Made by a program: the position numbers and the translations under genes. Positions 1-6,392 of a stretch of DNA of 6,428 bases are shown here, piece by piece; position 1 is the first letter of the stretch; every line of letters begins with the position of its first letter. The notes beneath the pieces are model-generated. The model was given only the letters and a program-made list of their open reading frames with translations. It did no database searches and was not told the DNA's origin. Source of the stretch: Bacillota bacterium. GTDB lineage: Bacteria > Bacillota > Clostridia > Lachnospirales > Cellulosilyticaceae. Location of the stretch: contig JAEZKI010000058.1 of the NCBI GenBank assembly GCA_023415525.1, positions 1 to 6,428 of the forward strand. Direction: 5' to 3'.

Positions 1-324
1 CAAGGAAACAGTAAGCTTATTAATAACCTCTACAGCCTTTTCATTTCCTAGTGCTCTCTCAAGTAATTGCTTAGCATAACCAATACCACCCTCAGCAATA
101 TATTCCTGAGCTAAGCACATTTCGTAAAACTCCTGAAGTACGTCCTCTTTTGCCTTAGGGGAAATAGCTCGAATACTAGCTATCTCCAAAGTAAGCTGCT
201 CAATATCTTCTTCTTTAAGATATTTAAATATTTTAGCTGACTTTTCAGGACCTAAAGCGATTAGTAACATAGCAGCTTTTTGTTTGCTATTGTATTCACC
301 TCTTGCCAAACTTATCACTCCCAT
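1..324 (-). CDS. fliG: Flagellar motor switch protein FliG, N-terminal part (runs off the window)
   Basis: FliG forms the upper part of the cytoplasmic rotor ring (C-ring). It binds the C-terminal tail of FliF in the MS-ring, and its far C-terminal domain, not present here, receives torque from the stator. The 108 visible codons stay open to the left edge and read as a typical FliG N-terminal domain, with KQKAAMLLIALG near residue 15, then EDIEQLTLEIASI, then an AQEYIAEGG/YAKQLLERALG helix pair. The gene overlaps the 3' end of fliF, so the two are probably translationally coupled. The start is uncertain. ATG at 324 gives the longest frame, but the AAGAGGA motif abuts it with no spacing. GTG at 318 lies 7 bases after that motif. 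TTG at 309 lies 8 bases after GGGAG and would give an MARGEYN start like the MARRDQ start recalled for Bacillus FliG. Family identity is secure; the start is not. Confidence 0.93.
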   Translation of the reverse strand, partial: MGVISLARGEYNSKQKAAMLLIALGPEKSAKIFKYLKEEDIEQLTLEIASIRAISPKAKEDVLQEFYEMCLAQEYIAEGGIGYAKQLLERALGNEKAVEVINKLTVSL

Positions 325-1901
325 TCCTCTTCAGTCAACCAATTGCGTAATAAATTTGCTACCGCTTCTGGTTTTTCATCCACAAATTTATCAATTTGTC
401 GTTTTGTTTCTAATACTTCCTTCAATTCAATTTCTTCAAGTTCTAATTCTTCTTTTGCTGTCTTAAGCATTTCTTCTACTTCAAGCTCTGGCTCAAGATC
501 AACCGTTTCATCTTGTTTTCTAAATTTCATAATAGCAACTGCTACAAGAATAAGAACAAGTAAAATTAAAATAAATGGCAAATAATCTTTATAATCGATA
601 ACATATTCTTCTTTATCAATAAATATGGGGTTTTCATAACATTGTACAGCTACCTGTTCAATGCCTGTGGCATTACGAATGGAATCAATCAGACTTTCTT
701 CTACTGTCAGTGGAATTTGCTGACCATTTTGTTCCTTGAATTCCTTCCAGGTCATTGTACCTAAAGTTTTTTCTAAATCTTCTTGATTATAAATCTTGTT
801 TTTAAATAAATTCACAGCCAAAGAAGAGGCCTTTAAGTCAGGTTCTCCCACATTCTTAACCGATGTAGCTACCTTCTTATCCGTTACATAATTGACTTGC
901 TTATCACTCTCTTTGGTTTGTCCCGTACTTCCGTTTCCAAACTGATAAGTAGCCGCATCCCCTCCATTAGTAGCTACTCCTGGTTCATTACCATTTTGAC
1001 TATTAGTAGAAGAAGCATTATGGACTGTTTCACTTTGGATGATTCCTCGGGGATCATCTGGAAATTGTGGTGTGTAACTTTCACTTACTTCCTCATAGTG
1101 ATCAAAATCAAAAACAAGATTCGCACTAATCCGTACATCGCTATACATAGCCCCTAAGAGCTCATTAATTTTAGTCTTAATCTCATATTCCGCAGCTTGT
1201 TTATGCTCTAGCTGCTTGCTTAGGCTAAAGCTTTGTTCATCCGCTCCACTATATAAATAATTACCCTGATCATCTAAAATGGTAATATTATTAGTATCAA
1301 GGTTTTGAACACTTCCAGCTATCAACCTAGCAATTCCTTCTATTTGTTTAGAAGTTAACGGGTTATTTAAACTTAAAATAACGCTAGCACTACTCTGTTG
1401 CTTAGATTGCAGAAAAGAATTTTTCTCTTGTGGGATAACTAACCTTACCTTAGCAGTTTTTATATTTTCAATTGTTTCTAAACTCTCTTCCAAATCAATA
1501 CGGTTATATTCATCTAGTTTTACTTTTTTATCATTTTCTGTTGTAGCCATGGAGTTTGTCATAGCATCTGTGAAGGTATAACCCTCTTTAGGGACATCCT
1601 CCTCAGCTAAAGCCATCCGCGCTGCACTATAATCTTTTTCATTTACCTGGATAGTTGTTCCTTCACTATTAAGCTTATATGCTATTTTTCTGTCCGTTAA
1701 AACATTAGTAATATCCGCCGCTGATTTTGCATCAATATTTACAAATAAATCACGCATCTTAGGCCTAGAAAAAAAGGCAACCATAGTTATAGCTATTACT
1801 AATATACCCAGTCCAATATATATCCTTACTTTCTGAGATTGAGTCAAACCGTTCCATTTTTCTGTTACCTGACTCGACATTTGTTTCAATGTTTCTTGCA
1901 T
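315..1901 (-). CDS. fliF: Flagellar MS-ring protein FliF
   Basis: FliF builds the MS-ring in the cytoplasmic membrane, the base on which rod, export gate and C-ring assemble. The product is 528 residues, usual for the family. It has a short cytoplasmic N-terminus, a first membrane segment at about 27-44, and then a YscJ/FliF-type ring-building region that includes the TAKVRLVIPQE stretch typical of the second ring-building motif. A Ser/Asn/Gly-rich stretch at about 285-345 lies in the beta-collar region and is probably flexible. A second membrane segment at about 440-459 follows. The acidic, helical cytoplasmic tail ends in KPEAVANLLRNWLTEEE, the FliG-binding motif. A GAGGTGG ribosome site lies 4 bases before the ATG. 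The gene follows fliE after 35 bases and overlaps fliG at its end. It is intact and nothing essential appears missing. Confidence 0.97.
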   Translation of the reverse strand: MQETLKQMSSQVTEKWNGLTQSQKVRIYIGLGILVIAITMVAFFSRPKMRDLFVNIDAKSAADITNVLTDRKIAYKLNSEGTTIQVNEKDYSAARMALAEEDVPKEGYTFTDAMTNSMATTENDKKVKLDEYNRIDLEESLETIENIKTAKVRLVIPQEKNSFLQSKQQSSASVILSLNNPLTSKQIEGIARLIAGSVQNLDTNNITILDDQGNYLYSGADEQSFSLSKQLEHKQAAEYEIKTKINELLGAMYSDVRISANLVFDFDHYEEVSESYTPQFPDDPRGIIQSETVHNASSTNSQNGNEPGVATNGGDAATYQFGNGSTGQTKESDKQVNYVTDKKVATSVKNVGEPDLKASSLAVNLFKNKIYNQEDLEKTLGTMTWKEFKEQNGQQIPLTVEESLIDSIRNATGIEQVAVQCYENPIFIDKEEYVIDYKDYLPFILILLVLILVAVAIMKFRKQDETVDLEPELEVEEMLKTAKEELELEEIELKEVLETKRQIDKFVDEKPEAVANLLRNWLTEEEWE

Positions 1902-1936
1902 GCATCCACCTCATCTCTCTCTAATTGAAGCAGGTA

Positions 1937-2248
1937 CTAGATATTCAATCTCATAATTTCTTTATACGCATCTAATAGTTGATTTCTTACTTGCATCGTA
2001 AAATTCAACATAATAGATGATTTTTCTTGCGCAATTAATAAACTATGTATATTGTCATTCTTACCCGTTAAAAAATCATAGGTCAATGCTGTCGCTTCTT
2101 GCTCACTTTGATTGGTTGCTTGTATCAGTTTTTTTGCCGCTTCCAGTGAATCTATAAAGCTAGCATCACTTGTGAGCCTCTTTTCTTTTTCATCAATAGA
2201 ATTTATGCCTAGAAGAGCACTAGAAATTCCTTGGACTGATTGAATCAT
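1937..2248 (-). CDS. fliE: Flagellar hook-basal body complex protein FliE
   Basis: FliE is the small adaptor between the MS-ring/export gate and the proximal rod, exported early in basal-body assembly. The product is 103 residues, the usual size. The diagnostic part is the C-terminal half: FLTGKNDNIHSLLIAQEKS followed by a helix with the family motif VRNQLLDAYKEIMRLNI at the extreme C-terminus, which packs with rod protein helices. The N-terminal third is variable, as expected, and starts MIQSVQGI. A GGGGGAG ribosome site lies 5 bases before the ATG, and only 17 bases separate the gene from flgC. Its position between flgC and fliF is the classic order. Identification is firm from motif and context together. 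Confidence 0.96.
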   Translation of the reverse strand: MIQSVQGISSALLGINSIDEKEKRLTSDASFIDSLEAAKKLIQATNQSEQEATALTYDFLTGKNDNIHSLLIAQEKSSIMLNFTMQVRNQLLDAYKEIMRLNI

Positions 2249-2265
2249 TTTTACTCCCCCTAAAA

Positions 2266-2706
2266 TTATTTACCAATTGATAATGCCGAGTTAATCATCG
2301 TTTTCATATTATTAAACGCCGTTACATTTGCTTCATAGGAACGGCTAGCTGAAATCATATTCACCATCTCTGTCACAATATTGACATTAGGTTGCTCTAC
2401 ATATCCCTGAGCATTGGCATCTGGATGCGTAGGATCGTAAACTACGGGGAAAGGTGTTTGATCCTCTACAACAGCAGACACACGCACTCCATTATTCCTA
2501 GAAGCTACTTTCTGACTAAGTATATTCCTAAAGCTACCCTCGTTATTATTAATTGATTCAAAGAGCACTGCTTTACGTCTATAGGGTCCGCCTTCTGGTG
2601 TTCTTGTTGTATTGGCATTAGCAATATTTTGGGAAATTACATCCAATCTTAATCTTTGTGCTGTTAATCCAGAAGTTGAGGTATCCATTGAACCAAAAAA
2701 ACTCAT
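2266..2706 (-). CDS. flgC: Flagellar basal-body rod protein FlgC
   Basis: FlgC is a proximal rod subunit, secreted by the flagellar type III apparatus and polymerised on FliE and FlgB. The 146-residue product has the full-length family layout. The N-terminal rod helix contains DVISQNIANANTTRTPEGG, the flagellar rod signature with the PEGGPYRRK extension typical of FlgC. A variable beta-rich middle follows, and the C-terminal helix carries NIVTEMVNMISASRSYEAN, ending in NSALSIGK. An AAGGAGGAG ribosome site 5 bases before the ATG supports the start. The gene lies 15 bases after flgB and 17 bases before fliE, so it is clearly in the same operon. Confidence 0.97.
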   Translation of the reverse strand: MSFFGSMDTSTSGLTAQRLRLDVISQNIANANTTRTPEGGPYRRKAVLFESINNNEGSFRNILSQKVASRNNGVRVSAVVEDQTPFPVVYDPTHPDANAQGYVEQPNVNIVTEMVNMISASRSYEANVTAFNNMKTMINSALSIGK

Positions 2707-2721
2707 TTTTACTCCTCCTTA

Positions 2722-3090
2722 TTATCTTAATGTCTGTAATATGGTCTTAAATCGACTAAGCTGTGCTGTTGCACGTACAGTTAAAACATTATAACGTGCC
2801 ACTACCTTTGCTTCTTCTGCCATTTCCGTATCAATATCTACATTGTTCTCATCCATACGGTAACTATAATTCTTTTTATCTTCATATACTGCGGGTGTAA
2901 TACGTTCTTCATTAATAGACTTTATACCATTTTTATTTATCTCCTTAAGAAGTAAGCTTTCGAAAGCTACGTCTTGCCTTTTATAACCTGGTGTATCAGC
3001 ATTACTAATATTATTACTAATTACATCATGCTTTAATATGGCCGCATCAAGTGCCTTATTCATAATATCAATATTTGAGAACAAATCCAT
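2722..3090 (-). CDS. flgB: Flagellar basal-body rod protein FlgB
   Basis: FlgB is a proximal rod subunit next to FliE at the base of the flagellar rod. The 122-residue product is slightly short but within the family range. The N-terminal part has the rod signature NNISNADTPGYKRQDV at about residues 26-41, and the C-terminal helix begins DIDTEMAEEAKVVARYN. Between them the variable region is brief. The ribosome site AAGGGTGA, about 7 bases before the ATG, is weaker than those of the downstream genes. flgB is the promoter-proximal gene of the flagellar operon here, preceded by 287 bases of AT-rich spacer with promoter-like sequences. It has no codY-type gene in front of it, unlike the Bacillus subtilis fla/che arrangement. 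Confidence 0.97.
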   Translation of the reverse strand: MDLFSNIDIMNKALDAAILKHDVISNNISNADTPGYKRQDVAFESLLLKEINKNGIKSINEERITPAVYEDKKNYSYRMDENNVDIDTEMAEEAKVVARYNVLTVRATAQLSRFKTILQTLR

Positions 3091-3145
3091 ACTTATTCAC
3101 CCTTGCCCTTTAAATAAATTTTATCTTAAATTTACAAAATTTTAC

Positions 3146-3174
3146 ATTATATATCTCCATATATTTATTTTAAA
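3146..3174 (-). promoter_or_regulatory. Proximal sigma-A-type promoter candidate for flgB operon
   Basis: On the minus strand a -35 TTTAAA (4 of 6 matches to TTGACA) is followed after exactly 17 bases by a perfect TATAAT at 3146-3151. Transcription would begin near 3139, giving a leader of about 50 bases to the flgB ATG. In such AT-rich DNA a chance TATAAT is not rare, but the exact spacing and the position just upstream of the first operon gene support it. Confidence 0.55.
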
Positions 3175-3184
3175 CAATATAGTA

Positions 3185-3213
3185 ATTATATATTCATATT
3201 GTTCATAAATCAA
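3185..3213 (-). promoter_or_regulatory. Second, tandem sigma-A-type promoter candidate for flgB operon
   Basis: A -35 TTGATT at 3208-3213 (4 of 6, with the important TTGA intact) is followed after exactly 17 bases by a perfect TATAAT at 3185-3190. It has the same geometry as the proximal candidate and lies 39 bases further upstream. This is arguably the best promoter of the spacer because the conserved TTG of the -35 is present. Confidence 0.55.
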
Positions 3214-3324
3214 TAAATAATGGTAAAAACGTTTAATAATAACTTTCTTTTTTTCTTCTGTAATCCGTTTATAAATATTTTTTTGTCACTCTACTTATAT
3301 ATATTTTTTTATAATTATTTATTA

Positions 3325-3354
3325 ATTTTAACCAATATTACTGTATTTCGTCAA
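3325..3354 (-). promoter_or_regulatory. Possible third upstream promoter for flgB operon
   Basis: TTGACG at 3349-3354 (5 of 6) and TAAAAT at 3325-3330 (5 of 6) are separated by 18 bases on the minus strand. The element starts only 24 bases past the SpoIIM-like stop codon. It would give a leader of roughly 230 bases to flgB. Base composition makes chance matches likely, so this is weaker evidence than the two proximal candidates. Confidence 0.3.
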
Positions 3355-3377
3355 TAAGTTATCTAAATATTTGTAAT

Positions 3378-3950
3378 TTATATAATTTTACATATAATTT
3401 CTATCCCTTTATGGTTTATAAGAAAGTCTATACACGTCACACAGATGGCATTACAGATAATTGAAACAGGTATCCACAAATAATTATTCGACTTATTTTT
3501 TAATCCCTGTCCACAATTTTTCAAAGCCTGTAGACAAATATTTATACCTAAGCTCATCATAAACATACCTTGTAGACCAAAGCACAAAAAACTTATACCT
3601 AACCCTCTCCCTCCATATCCTATCAAGAAGGTAGTAATCGTATAAGAATAGGCAAAAGCAATCTGTCCTAACAAAAAAAGAGCCAGTGGAACTGTTAAAG
3701 TAAAAAGTCCCATTAACCATATACTAAACAATTGTATAAAATAATGATAAACTATTTTTAAAAAAATGCCCCTTTCTATCCCCCCTTCCTTTTCAAGTTT
3801 TAAGAAGCCATTAAGTATTTCAAATGTTGTCCTACGATTTTCTTTTCCAAACAAACAAAAAATACTACCTATTAAGACTCCAAAAACAAAAATAACTCCC
3901 ACCAATTCCTGCCCTACTACCCACTTTTTGCTTCCATTATTTCTGTTCAT
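3378..3950 (-). CDS. SpoIIM-like integral membrane protein (stage II sporulation protein M family), divergent
   Basis: The 190-residue product is very hydrophobic, with about five membrane segments (roughly 15-34, 73-93, 95-112, 116-143 and 157-178) and a short positively charged N-terminus. This is the size and topology of SpoIIM, a member of the SpoIID/SpoIIM/SpoIIP complex that acts in septal peptidoglycan removal and engulfment of the forespore. Family-like features are GVLIGSIF in the first segment and the order IWLMGLF, VPLALFLL, then a Gly-rich turn (GYGGRGLG) before the fourth segment. The usual PQN motif as I recall it after this turn is replaced by LQG, so the protein is divergent. 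A GAGGAGGGG ribosome site precedes the ATG. It follows proC after 90 bases and precedes the flagellar operon. The family call is from pattern memory, not a search; an unrelated five-span membrane protein remains possible. Confidence 0.62.
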   Translation of the reverse strand: MNRNNGSKKWVVGQELVGVIFVFGVLIGSIFCLFGKENRRTTFEILNGFLKLEKEGGIERGIFLKIVYHYFIQLFSIWLMGLFTLTVPLALFLLGQIAFAYSYTITTFLIGYGGRGLGISFLCFGLQGMFMMSLGINICLQALKNCGQGLKNKSNNYLWIPVSIICNAICVTCIDFLINHKGIEIICKII

Positions 3951-4040
3951 TTTACCCCTCCTCTATTAGCTTGTCTTACATCAACTTATGTTAAAACCAG
4001 CCTCTTTAGAACAGTTTGAGTAAAATGCCTTATTTTTCTA

Positions 4041-4844
4041 TTATTTGTTTTTCCTCATATTTTCTGCCTTGTTATAGCAAGCATGCATCGCTTGAATAAC
4101 ACTATTTCTGAAGCCATATTCCTCCAGTTTCATTACAGCATCTATGGTAGTTCCACCTTGTGAAGTCACAGCATCCTTAAGCTCTCCTGGATGTTTCTCT
4201 GTTTGGAGAACCATCTCACAAGCCCCTTTTATTGCACTTGCTGATAACCTATAAGCCATGGCACGTGGTATTCCCATGCTTACTGCCGCATCTGCCATAG
4301 CTTCTATAAATAAGTAGCCATAAGCAGGTGAACTACCTGTTGTCGCTACTACTGCAGACATCAATCTTTCTTCTACCTCAACTGCTTCTCCAAAAGTATT
4401 CAACCACCTAAGTACTTGTTCTTTTTCTTCTTTGGAAATTTTGCCTTTCTCATAGCAATAAGCCGTTATGCCTTCATTAATTAATGCGGGCGTATTGGGC
4501 ATAGTACGGATAATTTTAGTTTCTTGTCCTAACAAAACCTTCATATCGTCAATACGGTGTGCTGGAGAAACTGTTATAATGACTTGCTGCACCTTTAAAA
4601 CTTTTTTAACCTTTTCACATACGTCTCCGTAATATTGCGGTTTAATGGCAAGTAAAATGTAATCTACCTGTTCCACTAATTCTTCTATACTTTTTGCACA
4701 CTTTACATGCTTCTTTTCTAAAAACTTTTCATAAGCTTTTTCATATGTATCATAAACGAAAAGATCTTCTTCAAAGCAATTAGCAATAGCGCTAGCCATA
4801 GCGCCTCCCATATGGCCAATTCCAATAACTCCGATTCTATTCAT
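4041..4844 (-). CDS. proC: Pyrroline-5-carboxylate reductase (ProC)
   Basis: ProC reduces 1-pyrroline-5-carboxylate to L-proline with NAD(P)H, the last step of proline synthesis, in the cytoplasm. The 267-residue product has the usual length. The N-terminal Rossmann fold opens with the dinucleotide motif GIGHMGGAMA at about residues 7-16. ILLAIKP follows near 64-70, then the conserved RTMPNTPALINEG near 113-125. The helical C-terminal dimerisation and substrate domain contains TGSSPAYGYLFIEAMADAA and the signature region HPGELKDAVTSQGGTTID. In that signature Gln stands where most homologues have Pro (SPGGTT). The ribosome site AAGGATGTGA lies 4 bases before the ATG, and an extended -10 promoter lies upstream. 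It is transcribed away from the nfeD operon and toward the SpoIIM-like gene, possibly as a two-gene unit. Confidence 0.96.
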   Translation of the reverse strand: MNRIGVIGIGHMGGAMASAIANCFEEDLFVYDTYEKAYEKFLEKKHVKCAKSIEELVEQVDYILLAIKPQYYGDVCEKVKKVLKVQQVIITVSPAHRIDDMKVLLGQETKIIRTMPNTPALINEGITAYCYEKGKISKEEKEQVLRWLNTFGEAVEVEERLMSAVVATTGSSPAYGYLFIEAMADAAVSMGIPRAMAYRLSASAIKGACEMVLQTEKHPGELKDAVTSQGGTTIDAVMKLEEYGFRNSVIQAMHACYNKAENMRKNK

Positions 4845-4873
4845 ATCTTCACATCCTTTTTTATTTTTTAACC

Positions 4874-4882
4874 ATTATACCA
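4874..4882 (-). promoter_or_regulatory. Extended -10 promoter for proC
   Basis: The minus strand reads TGGTATAAT, a perfect TATAAT with the upstream TG of an extended -10 element. The hexamer 17 bases upstream is TATTAT, a very poor -35, so the extended element would have to carry recognition. The start would fall near 4867, giving a leader of about 23 bases to the ATG. Confidence 0.6.
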
Positions 4883-4927
4883 TATATTGGGTAGTTATAA
4901 TATTTTTATTTATCATTTCTTATTCTG

Positions 4928-4936
4928 TGGTATACT
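4928..4936 (+). promoter_or_regulatory. Extended -10 promoter for the nfeD-SPFH operon
   Basis: TGGTATACT on the plus strand is a 5-of-6 TATAAT match with the TG of an extended -10 element. No good -35 lies 16-18 bases upstream. Transcription would start near 4943, about 32 bases before the ATG at 4975. It faces away from the proC promoter, and their -10 elements are about 50 bases apart, so the two upstream regions adjoin. Confidence 0.55.
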
Positions 4937-4974
4937 ATTTTAAAGTAAGATTATTTTATCAAAGGAGGGTCGCT

Positions 4975-5409
4975 ATGTGGATTTTATGGCTTGTTATAGG
5001 CATCATTTTTAGTGTAGCTGAGATACTCTATTCTGGCTTTTTTCTCATTTGGTTTGCCGCCGGAGCTTTTGCTGCTCTTATTACCTCATTTTTCACCTCA
5101 CACTTTATTATCCAAAGTCTTGTTTTCATCTTTGTTTCACTTATCTTATTACTGACACTTACTAAGCGTTTTGTTAAAAGATTCAACAAAACCTCTACTG
5201 TTGCTACCAATATCGATGGCTTAATTGGTAAACAGGGTGTTGTTACCCATTCTATTGGTAAAGATAATATTGAAAGTGGTCTTGTCAAACTAGATGGTGA
5301 AATTTGGACTGCCATTTCTTATGATGGCATGCCTATTTCAAAAGAGACTCTTGTAGAAATTAAAGAAATCAAGGGTGTGAGACTTATTGTTTCGCCACTC
5401 AATCATTAG
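4975..5409 (+). CDS. NfeD family membrane protein (short type, OB-fold C-terminus)
   Basis: The 144-residue product matches the short NfeD form that lacks the ClpP-like protease domain. The N-terminal half carries three close hydrophobic segments (about 2-20, 22-40 and 44-63) with the family-typical acidic residue in VAEIL near residue 16. After a basic stretch (KRFVKRFNK) comes the soluble domain, beginning TNIDGLIGKQGVV, with GEIWTAIS and GVRLIVSP, the pattern of the five-stranded OB fold. NfeD proteins accompany SPFH proteins and are thought to help their assembly or membrane organisation. The ATG at 4975 is chosen because AAAGGAGG lies just before it at 4962-4968. The frame is open back to a GTG at 4927, but that would place the likely promoter -10 inside the gene. 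The SPFH gene follows 11 bases later. Confidence 0.9.
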   Translation: MWILWLVIGIIFSVAEILYSGFFLIWFAAGAFAALITSFFTSHFIIQSLVFIFVSLILLLTLTKRFVKRFNKTSTVATNIDGLIGKQGVVTHSIGKDNIESGLVKLDGEIWTAISYDGMPISKETLVEIKEIKGVRLIVSPLNH

Positions 5410-5420
5410 GAGGTTATTTT

Positions 5421-6356
5421 ATGTCTGTTTTTATTATTCTTATTATTGTTGCTTTCATATTAATGATAGCTTTTAGCTCTATCAAGATTATTAAACAATC
5501 TACAGTAGGCATTGTCATGCGCTTAGGAAAATTTCATCGCAAAGCTGAAACAGGTGTAAATTTCGTTATTCCCTTTATTGAAACCATTTATAGAAAAGTA
5601 GATTTGCGTGAAGTGGTTATTGACTTCCCACCTCAAGCCGTCATTACTAAAGATAATGTCACCATGCAAATTGATACAGTTGTTTACTACAAAATAACAG
5701 ATCCTGTTTACTACATCTTTGAGATTGCCAACCCCATCAGTGCTATTGAGAATCTTACAGCCACTACACTACGTAATATTATTGGTGAGCTTGACTTAGA
5801 TGAAACCCTTACTTCTCGTGACGTCATTAATACAAAGTTACGTGTCATCTTAGATGAAGCCACTGACAAGTGGGGGATTCGTGTTAATCGTGTAGAACTC
5901 AAAAATATTCTTCCACCTAAAGATATTCAAGAAGCTATGGAAAAACAAATGCGTGCTGAACGTCAACGTCGCGAAGCTGTTTTAACTGCTGAAGGTCAGA
6001 AAAAGGCTTCTATTCTTCAAGCTGAGGGTGAAAAACAATCCACTATTTTAAATGCAGAAGCTAAAAAAGAATCCCTTATTCGTGCAGCAGAAGGCCAAAA
6101 ACAAGCAGATATCCTTAAAGCAGAGGGTGAAGCTGCTGCTATTATGAAAATCCAACAAGCTAAAGCTGAAGGTCTTAAATCAGTGTTTACAGCTATCAAA
6201 GAAGCTGGTGTAGATGATAACATTTTAGCTATTCGTTCCATGGAAGCTCTTGAGAAAATTGCTGAAGGTGATTCAAGTAAACTTGTTCTTCCTTCTGACG
6301 CTATCAATTTCTTAGGAACTTTTAAAGGAATCAAAGAAGTACTCCAATCTAAATAA
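5421..6356 (+). CDS. SPFH domain protein of the stomatin/paraslipin (QmcA-like) type
   Basis: The 311-residue product begins with one N-terminal membrane segment (about 2-22). The SPFH/Band 7 domain follows, with STVGIVMRLGKFHRKAETG near 27-45, then DLREVVIDFPPQAVITKDN and WGIRVNRVELKNILPP closing the domain near residue 172. After this comes a charged coiled coil rich in A-E-G repeats. Residues 191-245 resolve into five consecutive 11-residue units, the first starting EGQKKASILQA. A short hydrophobic tail ends the protein, with LVLPSDAINFLG. Such proteins oligomerise into large cages or scaffolds on the membrane and are linked to protein quality control and microdomains; the substrate here is unknown. 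The ribosome site AGGAGGT starts inside the stop codon of the upstream nfeD-type gene, indicating tight coupling. The pairing resembles Escherichia coli qmcA-ybbK, in the opposite gene order. Confidence 0.94.
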   Translation: MSVFIILIIVAFILMIAFSSIKIIKQSTVGIVMRLGKFHRKAETGVNFVIPFIETIYRKVDLREVVIDFPPQAVITKDNVTMQIDTVVYYKITDPVYYIFEIANPISAIENLTATTLRNIIGELDLDETLTSRDVINTKLRVILDEATDKWGIRVNRVELKNILPPKDIQEAMEKQMRAERQRREAVLTAEGQKKASILQAEGEKQSTILNAEAKKESLIRAAEGQKQADILKAEGEAAAIMKIQQAKAEGLKSVFTAIKEAGVDDNILAIRSMEALEKIAEGDSSKLVLPSDAINFLGTFKGIKEVLQSK

Positions 6357-6392
6357 TTTCTAAAAGATTTCGTGAAAAAGTGCATCTTCGCT

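Larger units (their letters stand above)
3091..3377. other. AT-rich intergenic region upstream of the flagellar operon
   Basis: This spacer separates the SpoIIM-like gene from flgB, both on the minus strand. It contains no credible coding sequence. On the minus strand it holds two strong tandem sigma-A-type promoter candidates near flgB and a weaker one near the SpoIIM stop codon. I found no GC-rich hairpin followed by a T-run, so transcription from the upstream gene may run through. No GCCGATA-like sigma-D -10 element was seen. Confidence 0.7.

Noticed and set aside
280..585. Plus-strand open frame of about 100 codons opposite the 3' end of fliF.
   Set aside because: Its Ser-rich product is the antisense of the Glu/Leu-rich FliF tail, and a well-supported gene occupies the other strand.
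3128..3143. CodY-like box overlapping the predicted start of transcription upstream of flgB.
   Set aside because: Only about 10 of 15 bases match the AATTTTCWGAAAATT consensus, which is easily reached by chance in this AT-rich spacer.
3227..3234. Palindrome AAACGTTT upstream of the distal flgB promoter as an operator.
   Set aside because: At 8 bp it is too short to distinguish from chance, and no second copy was seen nearby.
4927..4974. Longer N-terminus for the NfeD-type protein from the GTG at 4927.
   Set aside because: The extension is hydrophilic and unlike NfeD proteins, it overlaps the likely -10 element, and a strong AAAGGAGG site directly precedes the ATG at 4975.
6017..6385. Minus-strand open frame of about 120 codons opposite the SPFH gene.
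   Set aside because: It is the antisense shadow of the repetitive coiled-coil coding region, and its product is a Ser/Ala-rich sequence with no recognisable domain.
6364..6388. AAGAT/ATCTT inverted repeat after the SPFH gene as a terminator.
   Set aside because: The stem is only 5 bp with a 15-base loop and no following T-run on the plus strand.
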